Positions 24,301 through 36,300 of a stretch of 64,000 nt of DNA are shown here, one piece after another. The notes below the pieces were generated by a model. It made no database searches, had not been told where the DNA came from, and worked only from the letters and a program-made list of their open reading frames with translations. The position numbers and the translations under genes are program-made. The stretch is from Limnephilus marmoratus (Eukaryota > Arthropoda > Insecta > Trichoptera > Limnephilidae). The stretch covers positions 43,435,019 through 43,499,018 of the forward strand of contig OU862920.1 of NCBI GenBank assembly GCA_917880885.1, in the 5' to 3' direction. Positions within the stretch are counted from its first letter, which is position 1. Each line of letters opens with the position of its first letter.

Positions 24301-27300
24301 TAATTCATTTTTTAATGCCTACCCCATAAAAGTAATGTTTTTATTTTAGAGTAAATATTCGTATTTAACTTGTATAATTTTGTTTAGGTCGTTTCGTGTT
24401 AATGATACCCTTAATTGCTTGAAATCATGTTCTATAATTTTATTTGGATAAAGTCATATCAACAAAGTGATAGCCAACCTTTTTTCTCTAGTCAAACGGT
24501 TAGCGATTCCTTCGACGGTTCACACGCATTTCCCAGTGTCAGGCTACGTTAAACATCTTTTCCTGTGATTTGATTTAATTGTAGAGTGACCAAAATGTAC
24601 CGTGGCCTTTGACATGCCATATTTTCAATATCCTGTTTATCGTGAATAGTGTTGTCAGATCAGAGTAATCCTTATACCGGTACCTATTAAAGTCAATTTA
24701 AGTAGTTCCAATCAGTTTTCTTTTGAGATATTTGGCTCTAATAACTTCGTTTCACCATTCCATTTCCATATCAATAGATTTTCCCACTTTTTCAGGTTAT
24801 TATATTCAGTTTGTGAAAATTTTCGAGATTCTACCCGTTTTTTGTGATCATTCCAGATCGGTTTTAATTAAATCGACCCCTGGGACCATTCATGTTACGT
24901 TTTCCGTGCCCTTATTGATGATTTTTCATTTACTTATTTTCAACATTTCCGCCTAAGATTTTCTTGTTTCCATTTGAAACGTTAGGTGCCCAAAATCTCC
25001 AGTTCCCGATCGCGTCTTATGTAAACACGACCCGGAGTCGATAATCTTTCAACTCTTTGTCCTCAGTATTGTTTTTAATACAGTTCATTCAACCTAAGTT
25101 CCTGTGAGAATTAATTCAAGGCCGCCCAAAATGATCAAAGTCCACTCTCTTATTGGTAGAATTTAAACTTCCTTTGTTCTCGATATAACTATGATATGGT
25201 GTTCCCTCGCTTCAGTCTCTATGCAGATTTCTGTATAGTTCCCAACTGCTCGGACAGATGTCGCCGAATGTACCATTTTCTCTACATAATATTTAGAGGA
25301 AAAATTTTTTTCTTGTAGGCTTCTCGTAGGTTGAAGGTTGGCATTCATCACAAGGTAATGAAGTTTGTCCTTTTTTAAGAAGAAAAATTTTTGATCATTT
25401 TGCTCAGCGTGGACAAAAATATCAGAAAAATGGTGACCTTTTAAATATTTTTAATTTCCGATTATGTGTTCTGCATTGCGATTGTGCGAAGCGACGTTAT
25501 GAATCCTTCTAATAGTCTAATCAAATCCTTAAAGGGCCCTCCAAAAACGTCCGGTGCCGGGATGTTACAAACTCCATTTCATTTATTGATCATTAAATTT
25601 ACTATAGCGACATTTTGAATGTTTGACATATTAATATTTCCCACTAACATGCTACGTCAAAATATGTAGATTATTTATATTATGCTCAGGCAGATGATGC
25701 AGACGACCATACTTACCGGACAGATTTCTTGAGAGTTATAATACTCGCAAGAAAAGTGGCCACCAATTGAATCGAAATCACAATGCCCTTAGCGTTACTT
25801 ATTATTTGTGTAGCGTAATATGAGATATCATTGGCTTCGCTCTGTTTATAATATGTACTTATAATTTGGTGTAATCTAACTAATACTTGCAATTAATACT
25901 TATAATTTATACTCTATTTAATCTGGACGGTGCTATGAAAGAGTAAGTTTACTGTACAATAATCACATAAACAAGTTTCAAAAGACTGGAAGTAAGTCAG
26001 CGGCGTCCATCAAATACACTTCAGCTGATTTGAATATGGTCTTGCTTATTGAAATGTAAATTTCTCTCATTTTTTAAGTCTTGATGGTTTAAAGTGCGTT
26101 AAAATTGGATATTATTAATAAGTTATCTTAATTACATCAAAAGGGGAAATTTGAAATGCTGTAAATGACAAAAAATCAAAATAAGAGTTAAATCTGTCAT
26201 TTTTCTCCTTTTTTTCTCTCTTTAGATCTGCTTCGTCAAAATATTTCAGGAAAAAAGTGGTTTACGAAGTGTATTGTAATAACTTTTTTTTTCTTGAAAA
26301 TTGAATATAAATGAAATTCTGTTATTAAATTAATTTAACTTTCTTCTCACTCTCCTGAACAATTAATATTTTTTTCTTTCCGGCATTTCAAATTTCCACT
26401 GTCGATGTATATGCATTCATAATATCCCTCATAATGTGCTTAATTTTTTCTGGTGTTTTTCTAAACAATATTATAAGCAATTTTGATTTATTCTATTTCT
26501 AAATCAAACTCATTGCCTAAAACAATCTGAAAATTGTTAACTTCTTTCTGTAATAGTTGCAAATGCTCATCCACTCTTGGGAATACATAGTAGAATTAAT
26601 TGCCAGCGTTAATGCATCTTCAATCAACTTGTCCATCTCGCATAACACTGTTCACATTGTCGCTTAAATGAATGTTGTTACTGTAAAACTGCCTATTAAA
26701 TGTTTTTCACGGATGTGTCTCTGTAGTCATAACATTTCTTTTTAGGAACCTAGATCCAAGCCGCGTGATAGTAAATGGCTACCGTGTGCGAATCTCTTGG
26801 TGCGGCGTGGAGGAGGTGGCGGCTGCGGTGGGCGGAGCTCCCGAAGCCAGCACGGAGGCTATCGACCAGGTGCTCTTTTTTAAACTATCTATCTTTTGTT
26901 TGCATAAAGTTTGAACTTTTATTTACACAATGTTTAAACTTTTATTTTTCAAAATGTTAACTCGTTATTTTTACACAGCTTTTATACCAGTTATATAATA
27001 ATCAAATACATTTTAGGAGTTCAGTGAAAAAATACATGTGAGTTGCAATTTAAGTATTGAGATGTCAATAGTCACAGAATTAAAAAATGCTATTTTTGAA
27101 ATGTATACTTTTAGAAATAATTTTAAATGACATATATGTGCGGACTACACAGTACAAATTATTGTTCAGGGTGGTAAGAGAAGTACTTGACTACTTTAAC
27201 CGGTTATTTCTAACATTATTTGTTGCAAAAAAATTTATTAAAATTTGGGTCTCTGGTGACTTGTTAGATGTCGTTTTATAAAAAAATTCAACATCGAAAA

Positions 27301-30300
27301 AATGAGACCAAAGACCCTTCCCCCAACTGTCCTAAAAAAACACCAAAGTCCATTAACATCCTGTGTAGAATATTCCACAATTACGGTACTATTAGTGACA
27401 TCTTTTGGTACTTGGTGGCAGCTTAGCAAGCTACCAAACAAATTAGCTGATTGTGGGAAATTCGAAATAAAATCATTGTAATTTATGAAAATCACCCCAC
27501 AACTACCCAAATTTAAGTGACTATCGCTCGACTGGTTACGATTGTAATATAATCAGTTAATAATAATGCTGTGTTCCTAGGCCCAGCAAGATGATCTGAC
27601 GGCCCTGGGGAGAATGGTCCTGGCCTTGGCTTGCAGGTCCCCCCTGTCTCCGACCGTAACGCACACACAAATGGCACTCCTCACCAGGGCATATTCACCA
27701 GACCTGAAAAACCTGATATTGTAAGTTTCGTTATACCAGAATTCAGAATGTTTCTCCTTCTTAAATATTTGGTTTATACAATGCTCGAAAGTATTATGTA
27801 TTATTATTATTTAGAGCTTCTGTAATTTGATTCCAAACAACATAAGGGAAAATAAAATTAATATTGTGATTCATAAATTCGCAAAATAGGGTATTTTCAC
27901 GTTTTTTTTTTTATTGCTTTAAAAAATTAAGCAAAAAATTACGATAATTAAAGCATTTTTATTTTATTTTTATGTTAACGAATAAATTTTCTACAGCGAG
28001 TCAAAGTTTCCCATTTTTGAATTACCGCCAAAACGATATTTTGGGGCGGGGCTATCGTGTGACGTCATGAGTGACGACGGGCGCTGGGCGCGCTGACAGT
28101 TGACAGTGTTCATTATCAATTTATTCTGACGGAGAAGCGGGAGAAGACTGACAACCGTTGTTTGTTGACTGCGTATTTGGTTGGTTTTATTCGTCATAAT
28201 TCTTCCGATGTCTGCCCATTTGAGATACAAATATTGTATGGTTCCCATGTGTTCAAATACGACACACACAACCCCTAATAAACTGTTCTTGTGCTTTCCA
28301 AAGGACATTAAAATGAGGGAAAAATGGTGTTTCCATGAAAAGAGACCCGGTTAAAAACAAAACCATTTCTCTCAAAAGCAACCTTCATTGTTGCGAAGAT
28401 CATTTTAATGTAAGTTTCTGTTTTATTACTATTATGAAAATGATTCAATTCAATATAAAATTCTATTACTATACGACAATTTATTTTAAAATGTGACTGA
28501 TTTCTTTATATTATTTTTAGCTTGACGAAGACGTCGAAAATTACACGAGGTTCAAATTAATGGGTGGTAGAGTGTATTTAAAAAAGACTATCATTCCACA
28601 CAAATTTGACTGTCAAAAAAAAACCCTTCCTACTCCAAGACTGACAGGATTAAAGAGAAGACGCCTTGAAGTCATTGCAAGTTCAATGGCAGAGAATGAA
28701 CCGGAGCCACAGCCTTCTACTTCGGCAGTGAACCAATTGGGACCGCATCATGTTGCAACTCAAACATATTCACCTGCCAATGACGACAAGGCTGTTCAAG
28801 CAAATGTGAAGCGTCATGTGCGCAGTAAGGCCACATCAACATCGACAAAACAAATGGATATGGCTTGTTCACCTTTGAAGTTTGATGACATAAGCAGACA
28901 ATGTACACCGCTTAAAAAAGTTGTTGCGATAAGTGTGGAACCAGAATCATCAGATTATTCATCAGATGTATCGGAGAATTCACTATATCGCCCAAACACA
29001 CCCGACTATTTAGGTGACAACGTGGAGGAAGTCGATTTTAATTTACAGATGCGCCAATGCAACCTGATGGCGCTTGAAAGGAGTCCTAGGCTATGCCTAG
29101 GAATCCCCAAAGAAATGTACCACGTCATTTCCACATTAACCAAGAAAATTCCTTGTGAGGTAACCGATATTTTAATTACCTTAAAAAAAATTCGCCTCAA
29201 CGATAAATTTGCGATACTCGCTCTACAGTTTGGTATATCAGTTACATCAATGAGTAGAATTTTTAGTAGAACTGTATTATTAATGGACCATATTATGAAA
29301 AGTCTTGTTGTATGGCCATCTTCTAATAAAATAATACTTCACTTACCCATAAGCTTCAGAGCGAGATACTCCAGTGTGCAGAGCATTATTGACTGCTTAG
29401 AAATCCAAATCAATAAGCCTATTAACCCGATACACCAATCTTTAACCTGGTCGGAATATAAAAGTTGCAATACGCTTAAATATCTGGTGTCGTGCACCCC
29501 AAACGGAGTGATTAGTTTTATTTCTTCAGGTTATGGTGAACGTGCTTCGGACACTGTTATAGTTGAAGATTGCGGATATCTTGACATCTTGAAGCCGGGT
29601 ACGTGCATCATGGCAGACAGGGGGTTTAAAAACATAACCAATTTGCTTCACATTCGGCAATGTGAGCTAGTTCGTCCTCCCAGTGTATATGCTAATGTCA
29701 TTTGCACTCCAGAGGAAGTTATCCAAGCAAAAAGGATTGCTGCCCTGCGAATTCACGTAGAACGGGTTATAAGTAGGATACGTGAATTTGGGATGTGCAA
29801 GATGCATGCATCCATACACCATAATCATGTTCCTATCATGAATCAAATTGTTAGAGTAGTTTGTAGTCTCATTAATCTACAAGATAGCATTATTAAAGTA
29901 TAGCCCACATTTAAAATTTTAAAAAAAAACTGAATAAACACACTAAAAAAAAATATATCTAAATCTTATTGTGCTCAAGCTGTCATTTTGTTGATTATGT
30001 TATATATTATTATTATCAATATTAATCTTTATTCTTCCTAACCATCAGAAAACAGGCATCGCCTAGTTTTGTGGGTCAAAATATTACATGTAATGTAATA
30101 TAATAATGTTGTTGTATACATAAATCTGTATATAAATTTTTTTATTAAAAACCTTCGGAAATACTTTTTGTCACCACTGTTACATGTAAACATAATAATT
30201 GTAACATACATATGTTTTAATTGTAATTAAAATAAAATAAGAAAACACATATTGTTTTATTTTTATATTTTTATTATTTGAATGCATTGCGTTAGATATT

Positions 30301-33300
30301 TATTTATTTGTATATGTATTATGAAAATTTGAAAAGAGAGGTCAATAAGATAATTAAAAGATTAATTATTCATGTTTTACACACATGTATTTAATATTTT
30401 AGCCTAGAAAAGACAGCATTACACCAAAATTGTGTAGATTTAATCATAAGCTCCTTACATAGGTCTTCATCAAACCTGACATGACATTGAGTAACTTTTT
30501 TTGATGTCTCAAAGTCTGGATTGGCCACACAATACAGTGCAGCTGTCTTCTGGGCAAAATACATTTGCAATTGTATTTGCGCCATTACTTTTGGAGTGGG
30601 TTCTCCAGTAGCCGTTAAATAATTTATCATCGTCGAGTCTTTCATAGGACATTTGACTTCTACGATGAAGTCTCCTCCCAAGGCATCTGGTGAAGCGCCA
30701 AAAATTGGGAATTCGTTTGATAGAATTAACCCACACTTTTTAAATTTAATTTTGCTTGCAGCCTCGACTACTTTCAATACTTTTGGTTCTAGAGTTTTAC
30801 CCCGTTCCATGGCTTTGGTCCCATATAATTTAGCACCTAATATTTTCTCTACAAGTGACCCGTCTGTCGTTTTACAGTGAGCCGCCTCGTACAAATTTGA
30901 GGCGGTCACTCGAGCATATCTAAGGTTGTGCCATAACGGACAGTCCGCCTGATCCACCGTCTCATCAAATGCCCCCTGACAGGCTTTTGCCGTCATTGAG
31001 GATTGACAAAAGTCAATAAATTCCTCCGGGAGAGATCCTACATCATTATTGAAAAAATTGCAAATCATATTGTGAAATGAAAGGTTTTCGATGGGTGTTG
31101 AGTCAACATAGAATTTAAGTATTTCAGATTTACATGAGATACTCTTCTCAATCAACTCATTAAAGAAAGTACCATCATCGTTGGGATAATTTACATGTGG
31201 TACTGTTCCCATATCTTCTGCCTTGATGAATTTAAGGCTTGTTCCTATCCCTGCCATCTTCGATTTTTTCCAGTAGCACTCTGTTGAGGTCTTTGGAGGT
31301 TCTTCACTGCGCCTGTGGAGCCACGAAAGGAATGCAAGTGCATGTTTACAGCCACCTGGAATAATAAAAAAATACAAAGTTATTTTTAAATGTCAAAACA
31401 AATATGAAAACAACCTACCAGCAATATACGGTCAGATATGAAAATACACTATAAATTGACTCATTCAAGCTTTTATGAAGATACTATACCATAATAGTAA
31501 TCAAAAAATATAAATCAGGCAATCTGTCTAGGTTATGCGACCAAACTTGCATCATCGTTGTCACTGAGTCAATGAAAAAAGTAATTAATTTAAACTGGGC
31601 TTATCTTTACTCTTTATTATATTATATTATTATATACTAAGTATAAAATGAAGTCGCTCACGCTGTGTGCGCGCTTAAATCTTTTAAACTACACAATGAA
31701 TTTTCATGCTGTTTTCACCAATAGATAGAGTGATTCATGTGGAAGGTTTTAAGGTACATATATAATTTGTCAAGGTTTTGTGTAAATAGGTTGAAATACA
31801 TAATATATCTGGCCAAGCAGCAGCGGGCAGCGGGCTGTGGGCGAGCGGTGTGGATTTGATTTAACAGATGGCGTTAGTTAAAAAGGTTTCGTTAGCCACA
31901 GCAATGCGTGTTCGGGTCTGTCGGTATGTATATAATTAGCATGTTATTAATTAAGAAAAATGAAATAATGAGTAAAAACAAATTAGAGGGTTACCTTGAG
32001 ATGCGAGACAATCTTCACATTTGCATGAATGTATAACTTGTAGGGCTTCATTGCAAATTAGGATGACTGCATAAGCTTTCGTTCTAATTCTATGCTCAGG
32101 AGTTAGCCTAGCCTTTACCGTACAAATGTCGCCGGTTCGCTTGACTTGGACATAGCCTACAGCGCTGTCTCCATAATTTTCTCTAGCTGATCTGTAATAT
32201 AGACAACAGAAATAATGATTGATCAAAATATTCATGGACGGATGCAGAGTATTATTAGGCATCAGACAACCCTACAAGCATTGTTGTTTTTTGCAGTTTT
32301 GACATTTGAATAAATTCACCTGTTACCATTATTTATGTGTATTTTTAGGCTAGAAATGACATTATATGCCATGAACACAGATTAAATGATTTCTATATTA
32401 GTAATAAATTACTACATTTTTAAAGTCAATACATAATACTTTTTATTATGGTGACAGTAAAGACCCTGTTGTGAGAAACAGGTTATGTGACAGACACTTC
32501 GATTGAATTTACGTAAAATAATTTAAAAAAAAAACAAATAATTTGAGTGCATGTACAGTTTGGCAAGAAAGTGTAGAAAATAAATGATGGCGCTGCGATC
32601 GTTTTCTAGTTTTAAATGGCAACACCAAGATGGCTCATAAGACAAAGAACGTATGTTTTAAAAAAACACTTCTGGCAAAATGCATATTTCATAGCGTATT
32701 TGTATTTTCAAAAAAATTGCACAAAAAACTGTAATTTAATAGAAGCAAAATAAAACAAAACAAGTTTTAAGTGGGCGTTTATTTCGATATAAAAACGTAG
32801 GTACTTAAAAATTTAAGTCTATTAATTCAACACCCGACATGTAATTATTGTCTTTGTCTTCGTGTGATTCTTCTTCTTCCATATCTTCATCTTCATCTAA
32901 ACGCAGTTCATCGATATCATCATATATAGTACTGCCTCGTGCATAATATTCTGCCTCAATTTTCATCAAGTGTTTGCAACAATTTTTCCAATCATCAGCA
33001 CTTATGCTATTACATATTATTATTATTATGCCCATTTTCCGTTTTCCCGGTGTTTCAAATTTTCCATCTGCCTTTTCCCCTTCCTTGACGATTCGTCTTA
33101 CCGTTGTTTCAGATTTACCTGTGTGTGAAAAACATCATTAAAATTATTATTATAGAAGGTAGTTTTAAAAACACACACTAGATAATATTCACTTAGAAAG
33201 AAAAAAAGAGAAAACGAGAAAAAAGGAACTTTTCTACGAGTTTAAAGAAGTTGCATATTATTATTTTTTTATTGAGTTATTCCCTTTTTCCTGTGGCCGC

Positions 33301-36300
33301 ATATGAACTGTCAAATCGAAATGTCAAATTCGAATTTTTTTAACATAACCTCAAATCAGATTGTAATGATTATTATCGCTCGAAAATTGGCATAAATCTT
33401 GTAATACTAATGAAATTTATTAAACAAACTATACTACGTACCATTCATTTCTGCAGTTCGTTTTTAAACATCTTCTAAATCAAACAAAAGCTTCTTCGCG
33501 TGACACTCGGCTAGGCAGCGTTGAAAAACGCAGAATGTAACCCCTCTTGTATCACTATGTAATAATTTATTCATTTTAATTAAATTCAGGCAAACAATGA
33601 ATAAAAATATTATCAAATCAGCGATATTCTACTCAGATTTAAGACAATAAATCAACCGTAACACTGCAATCATCGTAACACCCGATAACACGACAGCCAT
33701 AAGGGCCGTTTACACGCACACTTCGGAGCGACCGAGTCCCGCGCCACTTCAGGCCGCTGCGCAGAAAAGTAAAGACCGATAGGTTTACAGCGCAGTTCAC
33801 TGTGAGACTTTTCTGCGCGGTGGCCTGAAGTGGCGCGGGACTCGGTCGCTCCGAAGTGTGCGTGTAAACGGCGCTATTGGAAACGTCATATAATTCGGTG
33901 TTGCCATAGTAATGAACAGGTTTAGTTCCAATTGATTTAATTTCTAGACTTTCTTGCCAAACTATAACTACATGCTGAAAATTATATATTATGAGAGAGT
34001 ATACAATATTTTTTCTTACCTTGCTGCTTTCCATCCTTTAAATTCAGCACTAACAAAATTAGCATTGTCAATGAAAAAAGAACCCATCATTAGAACGTCT
34101 ATTCTAGGCAAGTTATCAGCCTGTCCTCTTACAAAACCACTGTCAGTCATGATAATGATGTTAAATATATGACAAAGTTAACAAAATATCACAATTATCT
34201 TCGAAAATAAGAAAATATACGGTAAAAATCACGGACACACGCGTGTTGTCAATTCACAAAGGAATCTTCTGGGAGCTGTCAACTGGCAAAGCCGAGAGTC
34301 ACTTGTGACGTCACAATTCGATAGCCAATCACGGACCGTTTTCATTTTGTCGGTCTTGGACTGTTTTTTAAATCAAAAATATTGAATGAAAACATAAAAA
34401 ACAAACTTTTTTTAGTATAATGTTTAAAATCAGAAAAAAATTCTTTAAATATTCCGTACATTTTCAACAGAATCCCTCGTTTGTGGAAATACCCTATTGT
34501 TGCAAGAGTCACGAATCACTTATCTCGGTACATATGTGCTTACCAATCTCCAAAGCGGAAATTGCTGATCTCGGATAGGAAAACATACCCAAAGAAAAAT
34601 AAGATGAATGTTTGAGAAGTGTTCACAAGACTGACATGTTTTTAATAGAAAATTTAAAAATTGTGTTTGAAGTTTATGGTATATTATGAAAATTTACTTT
34701 CTTTAAAAAAATCCCTACATAATATCAAAATAACCTAATGAATCCACGGTAGAAGGAAACTTAAGTAGACTAGAGTGGGGATGCTACGAAGCTCTGCACA
34801 AAGAGGATCTCATTCTTTCGCAGGCTAAATTCTATAGATGTATGTGTTTGTCTCTTTTTAGTGTCGCTATTTTTCAAATCACAACCGTGCTAAGAAGTTT
34901 TCACTTTGAGAAAGATTTGCAGCTAGATCCCATTACATGGTCTTTCTTTTAGTCTGGTAATCTTTTGTACGAGTCAACATATTTTTTGATGAGTGAATAA
35001 CAAAATTTTGTCATGTTTAGGTACTTGCTGACAGTGTCTTCAAGGCGCAGCGTCACCGACCTCATGCCGATGATTGGAGCCAGATTCTACACACAGATCG
35101 AGGCTCACCAATACAGGTCCGACGTGTTGGAAGACCAGCTCGCCATGGAATTGGACAACGCCAGACTCTTCCGTATTCTGAGTAAACTCGCCTCAATCAA
35201 CGAACGCCCCGAGTGAGTAATTTACTATTAATTACAACTGGATCTTTAACACATCACAATGAAAACATTTGTATTAATTTGGTGACTTACCAAACTGAAG
35301 TAGAATTTCCTGCCTGTCCTTTCTATTCACCTTATCCCAAGACTCACAATTTCAATGTCTTACTCTTGAAAGGAAGAAGACTCCATTGGATCTCACCACG
35401 AGACGTCAAGCTCAATATTGTTCCCGTGAGGAAACATACAATATCCAACCCACTAACCCACCATTTAGGTAAAAAAAAAAAATTTAATACCATTCTTATT
35501 ATTTTTTCAAGTGAAAACTGATGGCATTTATTTTTTTTTATTAATGAGACAATCACTTTGTTTTAAACCTAATTCATTTAAATTTAATACAAATTTATGT
35601 ATGCATGTGTATTTACCAACCGGTTTCGCTTGGCTTAAGCTTCATCAGAGTATACCAAACAATTTATACCAATTCAATTTATACTATTTAAATCACAAAG
35701 TGATTGCTTTCTTCCAAAACATTTTAGTTTTTTTGCTCCTCTATAATTCATTATGTTTTTGGAAGATTTCAGCTACAGTAGATTTCAGTACCTTCTTATT
35801 TTTAATAATTTCTTTAGGTGTTTACCTTCTTTGAGATATTAATTTATCTGACTCACAACACTGTTTATGAAAATAAACAAGTTAAAGGGACATATCACCA
35901 AAAGAATAACCTCAAATGTAGATATAGAATGCTTACTCAGTCCCGGATCTAGGGGGGGCTAACCGGGGCTCCTGCCCGGGCGGCAGTTTCAGGTGGCGCC
36001 AAATTCGTAATTTATATGTTTGATTGAAAATAAACTTGATTCATAAAGCGCCTGGCATCCAGCGCATATTGATTTTTCAATTATTCAATTGATTTTAAAA
36101 CACCCTTTTTTTAACACATCCTACTTTGATTTATAAACGTATCCCAAGTCGATTTTGAACACGTTTGTAGCTTTGCTCGACATTCGACAGTTCGGGTTTA
36201 TTCACTCACCTCACGAGAGGGGGCGCCACTATCAAGTTTCTGCCCCGGTTTGAAAAAGTCATAGATCCAGGGCTGTGCTTACTGCTAGGGGATAGATTGC

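Larger units (their letters stand above)
13181..25352 (-). mobile_element. Non-autonomous LTR retroelement with giant 5.27-kb LTRs
   Basis: Two copies of a 5,273-bp sequence (13181-18453 and 20080-25352, constant offset 6,899) flank a 1,626-bp unique region. Each copy runs TG...CA in minus-strand orientation, starting TGTGATGAATG and ending GGACCATTACA. A 4-bp duplication AGGT flanks the whole (13177-13180, 25353-25356). Next to the right-hand LTR is a minus-strand primer-binding site matching the 3' end of cytosolic tRNA-His, and next to the left LTR a G-rich tract, so the element is transcribed leftward, antisense to PAN3. No gag or pol ORF exists, so it must depend on another element's proteins. 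Size and layout recall plant LARDs but with a still smaller inside. The LTRs look identical where compared, so insertion is recent. A tandem segmental duplication is the alternative, but the duplication plus PBS argue against it. Confidence 0.88.
32556..33964 (-). mobile_element. Tc1/IS630-like element remnant nested in ISL2EU
   Basis: The ends AGTTTGGCAAGAAAGT (32557 on) and ACTTTCTTGCCAAACT (to about 33963) form inverted repeats of some 25 bp, beginning CAGT/TAGT and flanked by TA (32554-32555, 33965-33966). That fits the Tc1/mariner group. It sits in intron 1 of the YqaJ gene. It keeps only transposase ends (see 32805-33500) and holds a 168-bp hairpin. It is an internally deleted copy that must have needed outside transposase. 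Confidence 0.82.
27889..34494. mobile_element. ISL2EU-type DNA transposon
   Basis: This 6,606-bp element lies in a PAN3 intron. Terminal inverted repeats GGGTATTTTCAC (27889-27900) and GTGGAAATACCC (34483-34494) match at 11 of 12 positions. TA flanks both sides (27887-27888, 34495-34496), as expected for ISL2EU, a PIF/Harbinger-related group. Inside are two convergent genes typical of the group: a THAP-domain DDE transposase (+) and a YqaJ-fold nuclease with a SWIM finger (-). The nuclease gene's first intron holds a Tc1-like remnant and its second a dispersed repeat. The catalytic parts of both proteins are open, but the THAP exon is frameshifted, so this copy may be recently dead. Confidence 0.9.

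Noticed and set aside
13181..25352. Simple tandem duplication of an intron segment
   Set aside because: A 4-bp direct repeat outside, TG/CA edges and a tRNA primer site next to one copy fit an LTR element much better.
28560..28562. ATG at 28560 as the true start of the transposase
   Set aside because: Upstream DNA encodes the rest of the THAP domain and splices in frame at 28521, so this ATG is internal.
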